Positions 28,866 to 39,829 are shown, counted from the first letter of the stretch. The stretch: 64,000 bases of DNA from Bacillus velezensis (GCF_001461825.1 NZ_LLZC01000020.1:1-64000), one strand, 5' to 3'. Notes: generated by a model not told the origin, from the sequence alone. Made by a program: numbers and translations.

Positions 28866-29544
28866 AAGAACCATACTCCCCTCTTGACTCATCACGCACA
28901 ATAATTCCGTCTTCGATCGCGATGACCCGTTTCTTCATGGTGTTTACTATTTCTTTATTGTGTGTCGCCATCACGACGGTCGTTCCGCGGTTATTAATCT
29001 CTTCCAGCGTCTTCATGACTTCCCATGATGTTACCGGATCAAGGTTGCCCGTCGGTTCGTCAGCTATCACGACGTCAGGATTGTTGACGATGGATCTTGC
29101 GATGGAAACACGCTGCTGTTCTCCTCCGGAAAGCTGGTCGGGAAACTGCCGCGCTTTATGCTTCAGCTGCACAAGATCGAGCACTTCGAGCACGCGTTTT
29201 TTAATGACTGACTGCTGCTCTCCGATAACCTCAAGCGCGAACGCGACGTTTTCAAATACCGTCAGTTTCGGAAGAAGTTTGAAATCTTGGAAAACAACAC
29301 CTATTTTACGCCGCACGAAAGGAATCTCTTTTTCTTTCACAGACGCGAGATCTTTATGATTAATCAATATTTGCCCTTTTGTCGGTTTTTCTTCTCTGTA
29401 AATCATTTTAATAAAAGTAGATTTACCGGCTCCGCTCGGTCCTACGACATATACAAATTCTCCGGGATGAATCATGACTGACAGCCCGTTAATCGCTTTT
29501 ACACCGTTCGGATAGGATTTATATACTTCTTTCATCTCTATCAT
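28858..29544 (-). CDS. ftsE: FtsE, ATP-binding subunit of FtsEX
   Basis: A 228-residue ABC ATPase. Walker A GPSGAGKST (~36), signature LSGGEQQR (~139), Walker B VVIADEPTGNLD (~158) and the H-loop MATHNKE are all intact. ATG 29544 (MIEMKEVYKSYPNG) is the family start; the extended frame to 29592 is not conserved. Translationally coupled to ftsX. Confidence 0.96.
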   Translation of the reverse strand: MIEMKEVYKSYPNGVKAINGLSVMIHPGEFVYVVGPSGAGKSTFIKMIYREEKPTKGQILINHKDLASVKEKEIPFVRRKIGVVFQDFKLLPKLTVFENVAFALEVIGEQQSVIKKRVLEVLDLVQLKHKARQFPDQLSGGEQQRVSIARSIVNNPDVVIADEPTGNLDPVTSWEVMKTLEEINNRGTTVVMATHNKEIVNTMKKRVIAIEDGIIVRDESRGEYGSYD

Positions 29545-29724
29545 GAAATCACCTAATCTTTTAATTATGTCTTGCAGCCATAGAGTTCGCAAACGTACAG
29601 CGGTTTATGGCCGATTTACCAGGAAACAGATGAAAAATCTGAAAGTTCCTTTTCCTCAGTACACTTCATTATACGTCAAATTTAGACATATTACTATTAC
29701 AGTTTCTTTTCATTCCCAGGCCGT

Positions 29725-29759
29725 GAAAAAACCTTGCCCCTATAACAGGCAAGGTTTTT
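29725..29759 (-). terminator. cccB terminator
   Basis: Stem ACCTTGCC/GGCAAGGT followed by six T on the minus strand, directly after the cccB stop. Confidence 0.9.
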
Positions 29760-29762
29760 CTG

Positions 29763-30104
29763 TTATTTTTTCTGTGACAGCCATTTTGCGATCTTCGCGG
29801 CTTCCTCATCATTTACAAGATGGCTCGGCATATTGCCGCGTCCGTTTTTAATGATGCTTTCAATTTTAGCTTCATCATACTTCCCGCCGACTTCCTGTAA
29901 ATTCGGACCTCCGCCGCCTTCTAAGTCTTTACCGTGACAGCCGATACAGCTTTGCTGATAAAGCTCTTCTCCCGCTGACGCAGATGCTTTTGACCCGCCT
30001 GAGCTGTCAGAGCTTTCTTTTTTCGATTCATTGGAACCGCCGCATGCCGCCAGCAGGACGGACATGGTCAGAACCAGCGCCAGCAGCGCCCATTTTGATT
30101 TCAT
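29763..30104 (-). CDS. cccB: CccB, cytochrome c551 lipoprotein
   Basis: A 113-residue small c-type cytochrome anchored in the membrane by lipid. Lipobox LLAAC near residue 21, haem site CIGCH near 57, and a distal Met in NMPSH near 94. The low-complexity Ser/Lys linker after the lipid anchor is typical of the family. It carries electrons in respiration. Confidence 0.94.
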   Translation of the reverse strand: MKSKWALLALVLTMSVLLAACGGSNESKKESSDSSGGSKASASAGEELYQQSCIGCHGKDLEGGGGPNLQEVGGKYDEAKIESIIKNGRGNMPSHLVNDEEAAKIAKWLSQKK

Positions 30105-30139
30105 ATGTAAGATGCACCCCTTCGCTATTATAACCCCGT

Positions 30140-30988
30140 TTACGCGCGTTTGAAACCCTCGCCGAGCACCTCGCTTGCGTCTGCGACAATGACAAAGGCT
30201 GACTCATCAATTTGTTTGACGATTTGTTTCAGTTTTGTGAATTCGGTCTGGCCGACGACACACATTAAGATCGGCCGGTCATGTTCCGTATACCCGCCGA
30301 CTGCGGAAATCTTCGTCACACCCCTGTCGATTTCTTTAAACACAGCCGACCTGACGGCTTCTTCATGCTGCGTAATGATTAAAGCCATTTTGGAGCGGTT
30401 GAACCCGACCTGCACGACATCAATCGTTTTGCTTGAAATAAATACCCCGAGCATCGCATACAGTCCCTGCTCCACTCCGAAAACGAGCATCGCGCTCAGC
30501 ACAATTAATCCGTCCATGATGGCAAGGCACGTTCCCAGCGACAGTCCCGTGTATTTGTGAATGATCTGCCCCGCCAGAGCCGTTCCCCCCGTGGAGCCTT
30601 TGCCGAGATACACGATGCCGATTCCCGTTCCGATCCCGACGCCTCCGAAAATCGCCGCCAGCAGTTCATGGGTCGTCGCGGCAGGCAGATCTCTTGTTAA
30701 ATAGACAGCGAGCGGCAGAACGATGGAACCGACCAGTGTCTTCATTCCGAACTTCCCGCCGAGAATAATCACTCCGGCGATAAACAAAGGGATGTTAATA
30801 ATCCACTGCACGTAAGCCGGTTCAAAACCAAACGTTTCTAAAATGGTGCTGATCCCGCTTACTCCCCCCGCTGCTATACGGTTCGGCAGCAAAAATACGT
30901 TAAACACGACCCCCGTAATCGCCGCGCCGATCATGATGTATATATAATCTTTGATCAGACGGAGCGGCTTATTGTGATTCACATCCAT
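30140..30988 (-). CDS. yvjA: YitT-family membrane protein (DUF2179)
   Basis: 282 residues with five to six hydrophobic segments in the first ~190 residues (IMIGAAITGVVFNVFLLPNR, ISGISTIL-type repeats) and a soluble C-terminal DUF2179 domain (TKISAVGGYTEHDRPILMCVV). The molecular role of the family is not established. ATG 30988 has GGAGG seven bases upstream. It lies between cccB and prfB as in B. subtilis. Confidence 0.9.
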   Translation of the reverse strand: MDVNHNKPLRLIKDYIYIMIGAAITGVVFNVFLLPNRIAAGGVSGISTILETFGFEPAYVQWIINIPLFIAGVIILGGKFGMKTLVGSIVLPLAVYLTRDLPAATTHELLAAIFGGVGIGTGIGIVYLGKGSTGGTALAGQIIHKYTGLSLGTCLAIMDGLIVLSAMLVFGVEQGLYAMLGVFISSKTIDVVQVGFNRSKMALIITQHEEAVRSAVFKEIDRGVTKISAVGGYTEHDRPILMCVVGQTEFTKLKQIVKQIDESAFVIVADASEVLGEGFKRA

Positions 30989-31118
30989 GCAAAATCCTCC
31001 GTTCTCCGATTTTCTCTCGATAGCATTTTAAGTCTTCCCGGCTTAGAAGTAAATAACAGCCAAATACCGTATTAATTTGCTAAAGCGCTGTTGTGAAAAA
31101 TGGAAAAAGAGAACGGAT

Positions 31119-31150
31119 AAAAAAACACACCTTGCCACAGGCAGGTGTGT
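31119..31150 (-). terminator. prfB terminator
   Basis: Stem ACACACCTGCC/GGCAAGGTGTGT followed by seven T on the minus strand; ends the secA-prfB unit. Confidence 0.9.
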
Positions 31151-31157
31151 TCCCGGA

Positions 31158-32319
<1,162 letters not shown>

Positions 32320-32333
32320 TCATACAGTCGAGA

Positions 32334-34859
32334 CTATTCTGTCCGGCCGCAGCAATTTTTATATTTTTTTCCGCTGCCGCAATGGCAAGGCGCGTTGCGT
32401 CCGATATCCACAACTTTGCGCACCGGCGCTTTTTTCGCTTGTTTGGCCTCATCGCCGTCCTGCGGCTGATGAGCCGTCGTTTGGCCCTGAACAACTTCTT
32501 CGCGTTCCAGATTGCTTTCAATCTCGGCCTTCATAACGAATTTCGCAACTTCGTCCTCAATGGACTCAATCATGTGCTCAAACATTGCGAAGCCTTCCAT
32601 TTGATATTCACGCAGCGGATTTGTCTGCGCATAAGCGCGGAGGTGAATCCCTTGACGCAGCTGATCCATCGCATCAATATGATCCATCCATTTTGAATCA
32701 ACGGCACGCAATACGATGACTTTTTCAAATTCACGCATCTGCTCTGTGCCGAAATTCTCTTCTTTTTCATTATATTTTGTCATGATGCGGTCCATGATCA
32801 TCTCATGCATTTCATCCGGTTCTTTTCCGAAGATATCGCTCTTTTCAAGCGCGCCTTCATCAAGATACGTTGAATTCACCAGCTCCACGAGGCCGTCAAG
32901 ATTCCATTCTTCCGGAAGCTCCTCTTTCGGCGTATAAGCGGCAATCGCACGCTCCAGTGAAGACTTGATCATGCCTTCCACAATGTCACGCAGGTTTTCA
33001 GAGTCAATGACTTCAAAACGCTGCTTGTAAATGACTTCGCGCTGCTGACGGAGCACGTCGTCATATTGAAGAAGCTGTTTACGTGAATCAAAGTTGTTTC
33101 CTTCGACACGTTTTTGAGATGATTCCACGGCGCGTGACACCATTTTGCTCTGAATCGGCGTGGAGTCATCCATACCGAACCGGTCAAGCATCGCCATCGT
33201 CCGTTCAGCTCCGAAACGGCGCATCAATTCATCTTCCATTGAAAGATAAAATTGTGTGATGCCCGGGTCTCCCTGACGTCCTGAACGTCCGCGGAGCTGA
33301 TTGTCAATCCGGCGGGATTCGTGGCGTTCCGTACCGACGACTGCGAGGCCGCCAAGCTCTTTTACGCCTTCGCCGAGTTTAATGTCGGTTCCGCGTCCCG
33401 CCATGTTGGTCGCAATCGTGACAGCGCCTTTTTGTCCCGCTTCTTCAATAATCTGAGCTTCACGCTCATGGTTTTTGGCATTCAGCACCTGATGCGGAAT
33501 CCCTTTGTTTTTCAGAAGTTTAGAAATCAATTCAGACGTTTCAACGGCAACCGTACCGACAAGAACCGGCTGTCCGGTCATGTAGCGCTGGGCGACATCC
33601 TCCGCCACCGCCTTGAATTTTCCTTCCATTGAGCGGTAGATCAAGTCCGGACGGTCGTCACGGATGACCGGCTGGTTGGTCGGGATAGATACAACCTGCA
33701 TGTTATAAATATTGCGGAATTCTTCCTCTTCCGTTTTTGCGGTACCGGTCATACCGGCCAGCTTTTCGTACATACGGAAATAGTTTTGGAACGTAATCGT
33801 CGCCAATGTCATGCTTTCATTTTGAATCTCCAGGCCTTCTTTCGCCTCAATCGCCTGGTGAAGACCTTCGCTGTAGCGGCGTCCTTTCATCAGACGGCCG
33901 GTGAAGGAATCAACGATGACGACCTGGCCGTCCTCAACAACATAATCCACGTCTTTCTGCATCGCCGCATGAGCTTTTAAAGCCTGGTTGATATGGTGGT
34001 TCAAGGCCACGTTTTTGACATCAAACAGGTTGTCGATGCCGAACGTTTTTTCAGCCTTCGTCATTCCTTCTTCCGTCAGCTGAACGCCCTTCGTTTTGAC
34101 GTCATACGTATAATCCTGATCTTTCTTGAGTGTGCGGACAAACGCATTTGCCTGCACGTACAGTTTTGTGGACTTCTGAGCTTGTCCGGAAATAATCAAT
34201 GGCGTTCTCGCTTCATCGACTAAAATTGAATCGACTTCATCAATAACGGCAAAATGAAGCGGGCGCTGCACCATTTGTTCTTTATAGAGCACCATGTTGT
34301 CACGCAAATAATCAAAGCCGAGTTCATTGTTCGTTGAATACGTGATATCGGCTGCGTAAGCTTCGCGTTTTTCGTCTTTTGACATCGAATTCAGGTTCAG
34401 GCCGACTGTAAGCCCGAGAAACGCAAAAATTTCTCCCATTTGCTGGGCATCACGGCTCGCCAGATATTCGTTGACCGTTACGACGTGAACGCCTTTTCCC
34501 GTCAAGGCATTTAAATACACGGGAAGCGTGGACGTCAGCGTTTTCCCTTCCCCTGTTTTCATTTCGGAAATGTTCCCCTCATGAAGGGCGATGCCCCCCA
34601 TCAGCTGCACTTTAAACGGGAACATGCCGGTTACGCGGCGGGAAGCTTCACGAACGACGGCAAACGCTTCGACAAGAAGATCATCCGTTGTTTCTCCTTT
34701 TTCAAGCCGCTCTTTAAATTCTGCCGTTTTATGTTTAAGCGCCTCGTCAGAGAGATTTTCATAATCTCCTCTTACGGCATCAATGTCATTTGCTATTTTT
34801 TCGTATTTGTTCAGCGCACGTTTGGTCGGATCAAACATTTTATTTAAAATCCCAAGCAT
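32334..34859 (-). CDS. secA: SecA, preprotein translocase ATPase
   Basis: The 841-residue motor of the Sec pathway, pushing unfolded proteins through SecYEG. Walker [10 protein letters not shown] near residue 101, DEVD near 207, second nucleotide-binding fold with GTDIKLG and [10 protein letters not shown] (~480-530), and the C-terminal zinc-binding tail [13 protein letters not shown]. Full length and start [13 protein letters not shown] as in B. subtilis. It precedes prfB by about 75 bases. Confidence 0.98.
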   Translation of the reverse strand: MLGILNKMFDPTKRALNKYEKIANDIDAVRGDYENLSDEALKHKTAEFKERLEKGETTDDLLVEAFAVVREASRRVTGMFPFKVQLMGGIALHEGNISEMKTGEGKTLTSTLPVYLNALTGKGVHVVTVNEYLASRDAQQMGEIFAFLGLTVGLNLNSMSKDEKREAYAADITYSTNNELGFDYLRDNMVLYKEQMVQRPLHFAVIDEVDSILVDEARTPLIISGQAQKSTKLYVQANAFVRTLKKDQDYTYDVKTKGVQLTEEGMTKAEKTFGIDNLFDVKNVALNHHINQALKAHAAMQKDVDYVVEDGQVVIVDSFTGRLMKGRRYSEGLHQAIEAKEGLEIQNESMTLATITFQNYFRMYEKLAGMTGTAKTEEEEFRNIYNMQVVSIPTNQPVIRDDRPDLIYRSMEGKFKAVAEDVAQRYMTGQPVLVGTVAVETSELISKLLKNKGIPHQVLNAKNHEREAQIIEEAGQKGAVTIATNMAGRGTDIKLGEGVKELGGLAVVGTERHESRRIDNQLRGRSGRQGDPGITQFYLSMEDELMRRFGAERTMAMLDRFGMDDSTPIQSKMVSRAVESSQKRVEGNNFDSRKQLLQYDDVLRQQREVIYKQRFEVIDSENLRDIVEGMIKSSLERAIAAYTPKEELPEEWNLDGLVELVNSTYLDEGALEKSDIFGKEPDEMHEMIMDRIMTKYNEKEENFGTEQMREFEKVIVLRAVDSKWMDHIDAMDQLRQGIHLRAYAQTNPLREYQMEGFAMFEHMIESIEDEVAKFVMKAEIESNLEREEVVQGQTTAHQPQDGDEAKQAKKAPVRKVVDIGRNAPCHCGSGKKYKNCCGRTE

Positions 34860-34987
34860 CTATAACGCTCCTCTATGTTCACATGCAGATTTTGCATGGA
34901 ATAAATGATAATTTTCTGTCCATGTATACCTCTCATTATCATAACATACCTTTTGCTATTTCCAAAGAATTTGCAGATAAAGATAGA

Positions 34988-35022
34988 GAAAAACCCTCCG
35001 CGCGTTCACGGAAGGCTGGGTG
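34988..35022 (-). terminator. hpf terminator
   Basis: Imperfect stem CCCAGCCTTCCG/CGGAGGG followed by TTTTTC on the minus strand, immediately after the hpf stop. Confidence 0.7.
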
Positions 35023-35025
35023 GGT

Positions 35026-35592
35026 TTATTCAGTCGGTTCAATTAATCCGTATTTGCCGTCATTTCTGCGGTAAACGACATTTGTGAGATTCGTCTCCGC
35101 GTTGGTGAATACGAAGAAATTATGTCCGAGCATATTCATTTGGAGAATCGCTTCTTCATTATCCATCGGTTTTAAATTAAAACGCTTTTGACGGACAATT
35201 TCCGGGCTGTCATCTTCAATTTCGTCCTGAACCGCTACGCCCGTATCAGCAGCGCTGCCGTTCTCGAAATAATGTTTCGGAAGACCCTGCTCGCGGAATT
35301 TTCGGTTGACTTTTGTTTTGTGCTTTCGGATTTGACGTTCCAGCTTGTTTGTTGCGAGATCAATTGCATTGTACATATCCTCGTTATGCACTTCGGAACG
35401 AAGCGCCAGATCAGTCATCGGAATGGTGACTTCAACTTTGGATTCCTTATCATTATAGAATTTTAAGTTGACGTTCACATCGGCATTGACGCTCTGCTCG
35501 AAATATCGTTCCAGCTTGCCGATTTTTCTCTCCACATGATCCTTTAACGCAGGTGTAACCTCAATGTTTTCTCCTCTGATATTGTAGTTCAT
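35026..35592 (-). CDS. hpf: Long-form ribosome hibernation promoting factor
   Basis: 188 residues from ATG 35592; TTG 35595 one codon earlier is an alternative, and GGGAGG serves either. The N-terminal domain (1-100) binds the small ribosomal subunit. After a variable linker (100-125), the C-terminal domain (RFNLKPMDNEEAILQMNMLGH...) dimerises and drives 100S formation in stationary phase and stress. A sigma-B-type promoter lies upstream at 35638-35663. In B. subtilis this gene is called yvyD and is one of the strongest general-stress genes. Confidence 0.96.
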   Translation of the reverse strand: MNYNIRGENIEVTPALKDHVERKIGKLERYFEQSVNADVNVNLKFYNDKESKVEVTIPMTDLALRSEVHNEDMYNAIDLATNKLERQIRKHKTKVNRKFREQGLPKHYFENGSAADTGVAVQDEIEDDSPEIVRQKRFNLKPMDNEEAILQMNMLGHNFFVFTNAETNLTNVVYRRNDGKYGLIEPTE

Positions 35593-35637
35593 CAAAGAAC
35601 GCCTCCCTTTATCTAAGGATATGTAACTATTTCTCTT

Positions 35638-35663
35638 TTACCCCTTCTGATCCCTGCTGAAAC
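35638..35663 (-). promoter_or_regulatory. Sigma-B promoter of hpf
   Basis: GTTTCA at 35663-35658, spacer of 14, GGGTAA at 35643-35638. This is close to the GTTT/GGGTAT consensus and 46 bases before the start codon. It fits the known sigma-B control of yvyD. Confidence 0.75.
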
Positions 35664-35761
35664 GTTAAAATAATGTGTAAATTCGGTGAACGATGACGAA
35701 TGGTGTCGGTTTTATCCCGCAGCTTCCGGCAGGATTATAAGTATATGCAGAGGACGCAGGC

Positions 35762-35788
35762 AAAAGACCTGCCGCTTGCAGCAGGTCT
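35762..35788 (-). terminator. Terminator of the fliD-fliS-fliT operon
   Basis: Stem AGACCTGCTGC/GCGGCAGGTCT followed by TTTTG on the minus strand. It overlaps the stop codon of the last gene. Confidence 0.85.
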
Positions 35789-36173
35789 AGTGAAGAACAT
35801 ACGGTTTGATGCAGTCGTGCGTCTGCTCCATCCATAGCTTATAATGCGGCAGAAAGATGGTTTTTAAAAACTCCTGAAAAGGGGCGGACGGGAAATCATA
35901 ATCATTTAACATGCTGAAATCCTGAAAGATCTCGTCAAATGAGCGGATCGCCGTCTCCACGCATCGGCACTCAATGATAGACAGCAGAAGCGCATGAGAG
36001 GAATCGAGATGAAAAAAAGCCTGAATCAAATCGTTGTAAATCCGCTCGCCCTCCGTCTTAAAAAAATCATCCTGCGTGTCCAACAGGTAGCAAAGCCCCT
36101 CATCAATCGTAAAAAGAAGCTGGTAATAGGCTGACACCAAATGGTAATCGTTCAAACTTCTCAAAACACTCAC
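35787..36173 (-). CDS. Small protein of unknown function at end of fliDST operon
   Basis: 128 residues, acidic and rich in aromatic residues (YHLVSAYYQLLFTID, FFHLDSSHALLLSIIECRC, FLPHYKLWMEQTHDC). No signal peptide, membrane segment or known motif is visible. It starts one base before the fliT stop region, in tight coupling, so it is expressed with the filament-cap genes. It may correspond to yvzG of B. subtilis, which I recall at this place, but I am not certain. A role in filament assembly is only suggested by context. Confidence 0.75.
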   Translation of the reverse strand: MSVLRSLNDYHLVSAYYQLLFTIDEGLCYLLDTQDDFFKTEGERIYNDLIQAFFHLDSSHALLLSIIECRCVETAIRSFDEIFQDFSMLNDYDFPSAPFQEFLKTIFLPHYKLWMEQTHDCIKPYVLH

Positions 36174-36518
36174 CTATTTGCGTTTGTCGTAATAACGGCC
36201 GTCACTTGTCGTTTGATGATACGGATTGAAATACGTATTATGGTAGATTCGTTTTTTCTTAAGCGTTTTTATTTCATTTCGGATACCATCCTGAATCCGT
36301 TTCACTTCGCCGGTAATCAGACGGTCCATCGCGGCCACCTGCTGAAGCAGCGTTTTTTCTTCTTCGGAAAAAGGCGGCTTTATGCCCGCAAGCATCTCCT
36401 CCCTTTTCTCCGTAAATGCCGTAACGCTGCTGATGAGACCGTCGCTTTCCGGGGCGTCCTTCAGTGCGGCGTACATGTTCTTCGTTTCGTTATACAAAGA
36501 AAAGACATTGCTGTTCAT
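36174..36518 (-). CDS. fliT: FliT, flagellar export chaperone
   Basis: A 114-residue, largely helical protein (FTEKREEMLAGIKPPFSEEEKTLLQQVAAMDRLI) of the FliT family, which binds FliD and delivers it to the export gate. It overlaps the end of fliS by one base, the expected operon position. The very basic tail (TLKKKRIYHN) is as in Bacillus homologues. Confidence 0.88.
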   Translation of the reverse strand: MNSNVFSLYNETKNMYAALKDAPESDGLISSVTAFTEKREEMLAGIKPPFSEEEKTLLQQVAAMDRLITGEVKRIQDGIRNEIKTLKKKRIYHNTYFNPYHQTTSDGRYYDKRK

Positions 36519-36919
36519 CAGGCAAGGCCGCCCGCGCCATGGCTGTTTTTCCGTTCACTCTGCATGGCCTGCTTCCACGTGTCGCGAAATTCAGTAACGA
36601 GCTTTTCCGCTTCATCTAAAAACTCTCCGTTATTCTGCACGTTCGCGTCGATCAGCCGGCGGCGGATGTAATCATAGATGGATGACATCTGTTCAGAAAT
36701 CTCAATCTCCCGGTTTAAGGTGATGCTGAGCTCTTGAATGATGTTTTGCGCCTTTACGATATTTTCATTTTTGGCTTCAAGGTTGTTTTGCTTCATCGCC
36801 TGCCTTGCCAGCTTAATGAATCGCAGGCAGCCGTTATAAAGCATAAGGGTCAGCTCTTCCGGAGCGGCTGTAAAGACGGATGTCTGCTGATAAGCAGCAA
36901 AAGGATTATTTATTGCCAT
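36518..36919 (-). CDS. fliS: FliS, flagellin-specific export chaperone
   Basis: 133 residues: four-helix bundle that binds the flagellin C-terminus and prevents early polymerisation. In Bacillus it also helps FliW homeostasis. Characteristic N-terminus NPFAAYQQTSVFTAAPEELTLMLYNGCLRFI. Directly follows fliD. Confidence 0.95.
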   Translation of the reverse strand: MAINNPFAAYQQTSVFTAAPEELTLMLYNGCLRFIKLARQAMKQNNLEAKNENIVKAQNIIQELSITLNREIEISEQMSSIYDYIRRRLIDANVQNNGEFLDEAEKLVTEFRDTWKQAMQSERKNSHGAGGLA

Positions 36920-36938
36920 TTTTATAAAACCTCCAAGG

Positions 36939-38459
36939 TTATGATGTTGAAGATCCTAACATTGACGTGAGATATGAAGATTGGCTGTTCAATTTCTCCA
37001 ATGCCGTATCCAGTGCGCTGAACTTTTTATAATATCTCGTTTCGATATCATCCAGCTTCGTTTTCATATTGGAAATATTTGTTTCTATTTCATTCAGGCT
37101 TTTTCCGATGGCAAAGCTGGTTGATACCGAGCTTTCCGTACCCGCCTGTTTTGAAATTTGAGTCTGCATTTTGTTTAATGTGTCTTTTAATCTCCGGGCA
37201 ATCCCCTGTTCCTCCGGGTTTTTGGTTTTCGCTGTATCAGGGCTGTCTGCATTAAACAGTTTAGCCACGAGAGAAGGGTTCTCGGTAATTTTCTGTTTCA
37301 GTTTCGCTTCGTCTTTAATAACAAGTTTTCCTTGATCCGTATAACTATCAGACGTCTCAATTCCGAAATCGGCAAGCTGATATTTTTTCCCGTCAATCGT
37401 AACCGTTGAGTACAGATCAAGCCGCATCTCCGCCAAACCGTTCTGCAGCGTGCTGTCGCTCCGTAATAAACCGCTTTTGGCCTTTGCTTCCCACTGCTCA
37501 ATCTGCTTATCGGTCATCGCTTCTCTTTGTTCATCGGTTAGCGGCTTATAATCGCGGTACTTTGATTCTGTCACCTTCTCGTTTGCGCTTTTAATTAACG
37601 TATTGTATTTATCAACGAAATCTTTAATGTTGTCAAAAATCCCGTCCGTATCAGTCGTGCTGTTAATCGTAACCGTTTTATTGCTGTCCGTCACGCTGTT
37701 CAGCGTGTATTTGATGCCGTTGATCGTAAAGTTATTGGACGTTTTTGTCATTTCAAGCCCGTTGAACGTAAACTTCGCATTTTTCCCTTCGGCATTGGCC
37801 GTCAGTTCATTTGTCGCATCATCAACGGCAAAACCGAGCTGATCTTTCAGAAAGCTTTTGGTCGCGTCATCACCTGCGGCAAGTGTAAACCCTTCCCCCG
37901 TTTTATTGGAAGTGAACGCGATCGTATCCACATAATCCGTGCCATTAGAGATTTTCTCTTTTAAAGCCGTCACCCCAAGGCCTGAGCTGTTCAGTTTAGA
38001 AATGACATCGTCAATCGTATCGGTTGCGGCGATCGTGACGTTTACCTCAGTCGGCTTCGTTTCACCCGGATTTGTGACATTGAATTTCAATGTTTGGCTC
38101 TGACCTGAAGTGAAATTGATGGCGCCCGATGATTTATATGTCGTCGGCGTGGCCAGCTGCTGTACAGACATACTCGTTGAAATATTTTGCTCAGCACTGA
38201 CGGCCGCCGCGCTGACACTGGAATCCGAACTTGTTACTGTTTTTTTATTCCAGTTTGTGGACATCAGCATATTATTAAATGTAGTAGAATACATGTCGGC
38301 AATCTGGGTATTCATTTCCCGATAAGCATCGCGCTTCCATTCAAGCGTCTGTTTTTGCTGATTTAATTTATTAAGCGGCTGCTTTTCGGCATCCATTAGT
38401 TTTTTCACCAGAGAATCTACATCAAGACCGGAATTAAGGCCTGTGATTCTTGTGACCAT
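36939..38459 (-). CDS. fliD: FliD, filament cap (hook-associated protein 2)
   Basis: 506 residues. The N-terminal FliD domain (RITGLNSGLDVDSLVKKLMDAEK) and the C-terminal domain ending in a coiled coil (LNEIETNISNMKTKLDDIETRYYKKFSALDTALEKLN) flank a variable, Thr/Asp-rich centre. The cap guides flagellin insertion at the filament tip. Own sigma-D promoter upstream (38566-38591). Confidence 0.96.
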   Translation of the reverse strand: MVTRITGLNSGLDVDSLVKKLMDAEKQPLNKLNQQKQTLEWKRDAYREMNTQIADMYSTTFNNMLMSTNWNKKTVTSSDSSVSAAAVSAEQNISTSMSVQQLATPTTYKSSGAINFTSGQSQTLKFNVTNPGETKPTEVNVTIAATDTIDDVISKLNSSGLGVTALKEKISNGTDYVDTIAFTSNKTGEGFTLAAGDDATKSFLKDQLGFAVDDATNELTANAEGKNAKFTFNGLEMTKTSNNFTINGIKYTLNSVTDSNKTVTINSTTDTDGIFDNIKDFVDKYNTLIKSANEKVTESKYRDYKPLTDEQREAMTDKQIEQWEAKAKSGLLRSDSTLQNGLAEMRLDLYSTVTIDGKKYQLADFGIETSDSYTDQGKLVIKDEAKLKQKITENPSLVAKLFNADSPDTAKTKNPEEQGIARRLKDTLNKMQTQISKQAGTESSVSTSFAIGKSLNEIETNISNMKTKLDDIETRYYKKFSALDTALEKLNSQSSYLTSMLGSSTS

Positions 38460-38565
38460 ATGTACCCTCTCCTTTTCGGCGTTTAGTCGTAGACGGCTCT
38501 ATGACAACAGTGAGTTTCCGACTGTTTATCATATCACAGCTCCATAAATGTATGATCTTATTCTT

Positions 38566-38591
38566 ATATCGGTCATATTAAAAGGTTTTCA
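38566..38591 (-). promoter_or_regulatory. Sigma-D promoter of fliD operon
   Basis: TGAA at 38591-38588, spacer 15, CCGATAT at 38572-38566. The -10 is a perfect core match and the -35 is degenerate. About 110 bases before the fliD start. Confidence 0.65.
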
Positions 38592-38672
38592 ATAATTTAA
38601 CTGCAAAATATAATGTTTCATTTTGTCAATAGGGTTCTTTGGCTTGCTGAAGGGGGGAGATAGCTGAAGAAA

Positions 38673-38703
38673 TAAAAAAAAGACCCTGGAGAACCAGGAT
38701 CTT
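38673..38703 (-). terminator. hag terminator
   Basis: Stem AGATCCTGG/CCAGGGTCT followed by eight T on the minus strand, directly downstream of hag; isolates it from fliD. Confidence 0.93.
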
Positions 38704-38710
38704 TCCGTCA

Positions 38711-39706
38711 TTAACCTTTAAGCAATTGAAGAACTTGCTGAGGCTGTTGGTTAGCTTGAGCAAGCATAGCTTGAGAAGCCTGAGTAAGGATGTTGTTTTT
38801 CGTGTACTCCATCATCTCAGAAGCCATGTCTACGTCACGGATACGTGATTCAGCAGAAGTCAGGTTCTCAGAAGAAGTACCAAGGTTGTTGATTGTGTGC
38901 TCTAAACGGTTTTGAACCGCACCAAGTTTAGCGCGCTCGCTTGATACTGTGTCGATAGCTGTTTTGATTGTTGTAAGAGCTGAAGACGCAGCTTTAGCTG
39001 AAGAAGAGATGTCGATACCTTTAGATAACTTTTCGCCTTCTTCTAGTTTTTCACTTCCTACTAGAGCACCTTTATCATCATAATAACCAGCTTCTTTTGT
39101 AACTTTACCGTCTGTTACTTCTTCATCTGCCCAAGTAGCAGTGCTATTTCCATCACCTGATTTAAGTGTTCCATCAGCTTGAGCTGTATAAGTCGTACCA
39201 ACTTTCAGGCTTTCAGAGTCCATTTTATTGATAGACAAAGTCATGGTTTGACCTTCGTTAGCTCCGATTTGGAACGTAAGATCTTTTGCAGTTCCGTCAA
39301 GAAGTTTCTTCGTGTTGAACTCAGTGTCAGTAGAGATTCTTGTTACTTCAGATGATAATTGGTCCATCTCTTTTTGAAGCTCAGAACGGTCAGAATCTGT
39401 GTTTGTATCGTTTGCCGCTTGTGTAGCAAGCTCGCTCATACGCTGAAGAATGCTGTGAGTTTCGTTCAATGCACCCTCAGATGTTTGGATAAGAGAGATT
39501 CCGTCTTGAGCGTTTTTAGACGCCATGTCTAAACCGCGAATTTGAGAACGCATTTTTTCAGAGATCGCAAGACCCGCAGCGTCATCACCAGCGCGGTTGA
39601 TGCGAAGACCTGAAGATAATTTTTCCATGTTTTTTGCAGCAGAGTTTGAACCTGCATTCAGCTGACGGCTAGTGTTAAGAGCCGCGATATTGTGGTTGAT
39701 TCTCAT
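38711..39706 (-). CDS. hag: Flagellin
   Basis: 331 residues, somewhat longer than the 304 I recall for B. subtilis 168. Conserved N-terminal D0/D1 (MRINHNIAALNTSRQLN, with the TLR5/FLS2-recognised stretch LSSGLRINRAGDDAAGLAI) and C-terminal D1/D0 (SRIRDVDMASEMMEYTKNNI). The middle (about 165-245: YTAQADGTLKSGDGNST..., YYDDKGALVGSEKLEEGEK) is a variable surface domain, acidic and Gly-rich. Translation is controlled by CsrA sites in the leader; transcription by sigma-D (39803-39829). Confidence 0.97.
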   Translation of the reverse strand: MRINHNIAALNTSRQLNAGSNSAAKNMEKLSSGLRINRAGDDAAGLAISEKMRSQIRGLDMASKNAQDGISLIQTSEGALNETHSILQRMSELATQAANDTNTDSDRSELQKEMDQLSSEVTRISTDTEFNTKKLLDGTAKDLTFQIGANEGQTMTLSINKMDSESLKVGTTYTAQADGTLKSGDGNSTATWADEEVTDGKVTKEAGYYDDKGALVGSEKLEEGEKLSKGIDISSSAKAASSALTTIKTAIDTVSSERAKLGAVQNRLEHTINNLGTSSENLTSAESRIRDVDMASEMMEYTKNNILTQASQAMLAQANQQPQQVLQLLKG

Positions 39707-39710
39707 TTTG

Positions 39711-39748
39711 TATTTCCTCCCTGAATTGTTTTTCGCACGTCCTTGTGC
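39711..39748 (-). promoter_or_regulatory. CsrA binding sites in the hag leader
   Basis: Site 1 is the hairpin GCACAAGGACGTGC (39748-39735) with GGA in the loop. Site 2 (TTTCAGGGAGGAAAT, 39726-39712) overlaps the ribosome binding site. The pair matches the two sites described in B. subtilis, where CsrA blocks ribosome access until FliW removes it. Confidence 0.85.
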
Positions 39749-39802
39749 ATTTGCGCAGCGTCATTCTTAAGAAAATTTTTCCTCTCATTGGCTACACTAT
39801 AT

Positions 39803-39829
39803 ATATCGGATGGCCGCTTCTATTGTTTA
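39803..39829 (-). promoter_or_regulatory. Sigma-D promoter of hag
   Basis: TAAA at 39829-39826, spacer 16, CCGATAT at 39809-39803. Strong match to the flagellar sigma-factor consensus, about 100 bases before the start codon. Confidence 0.92.
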
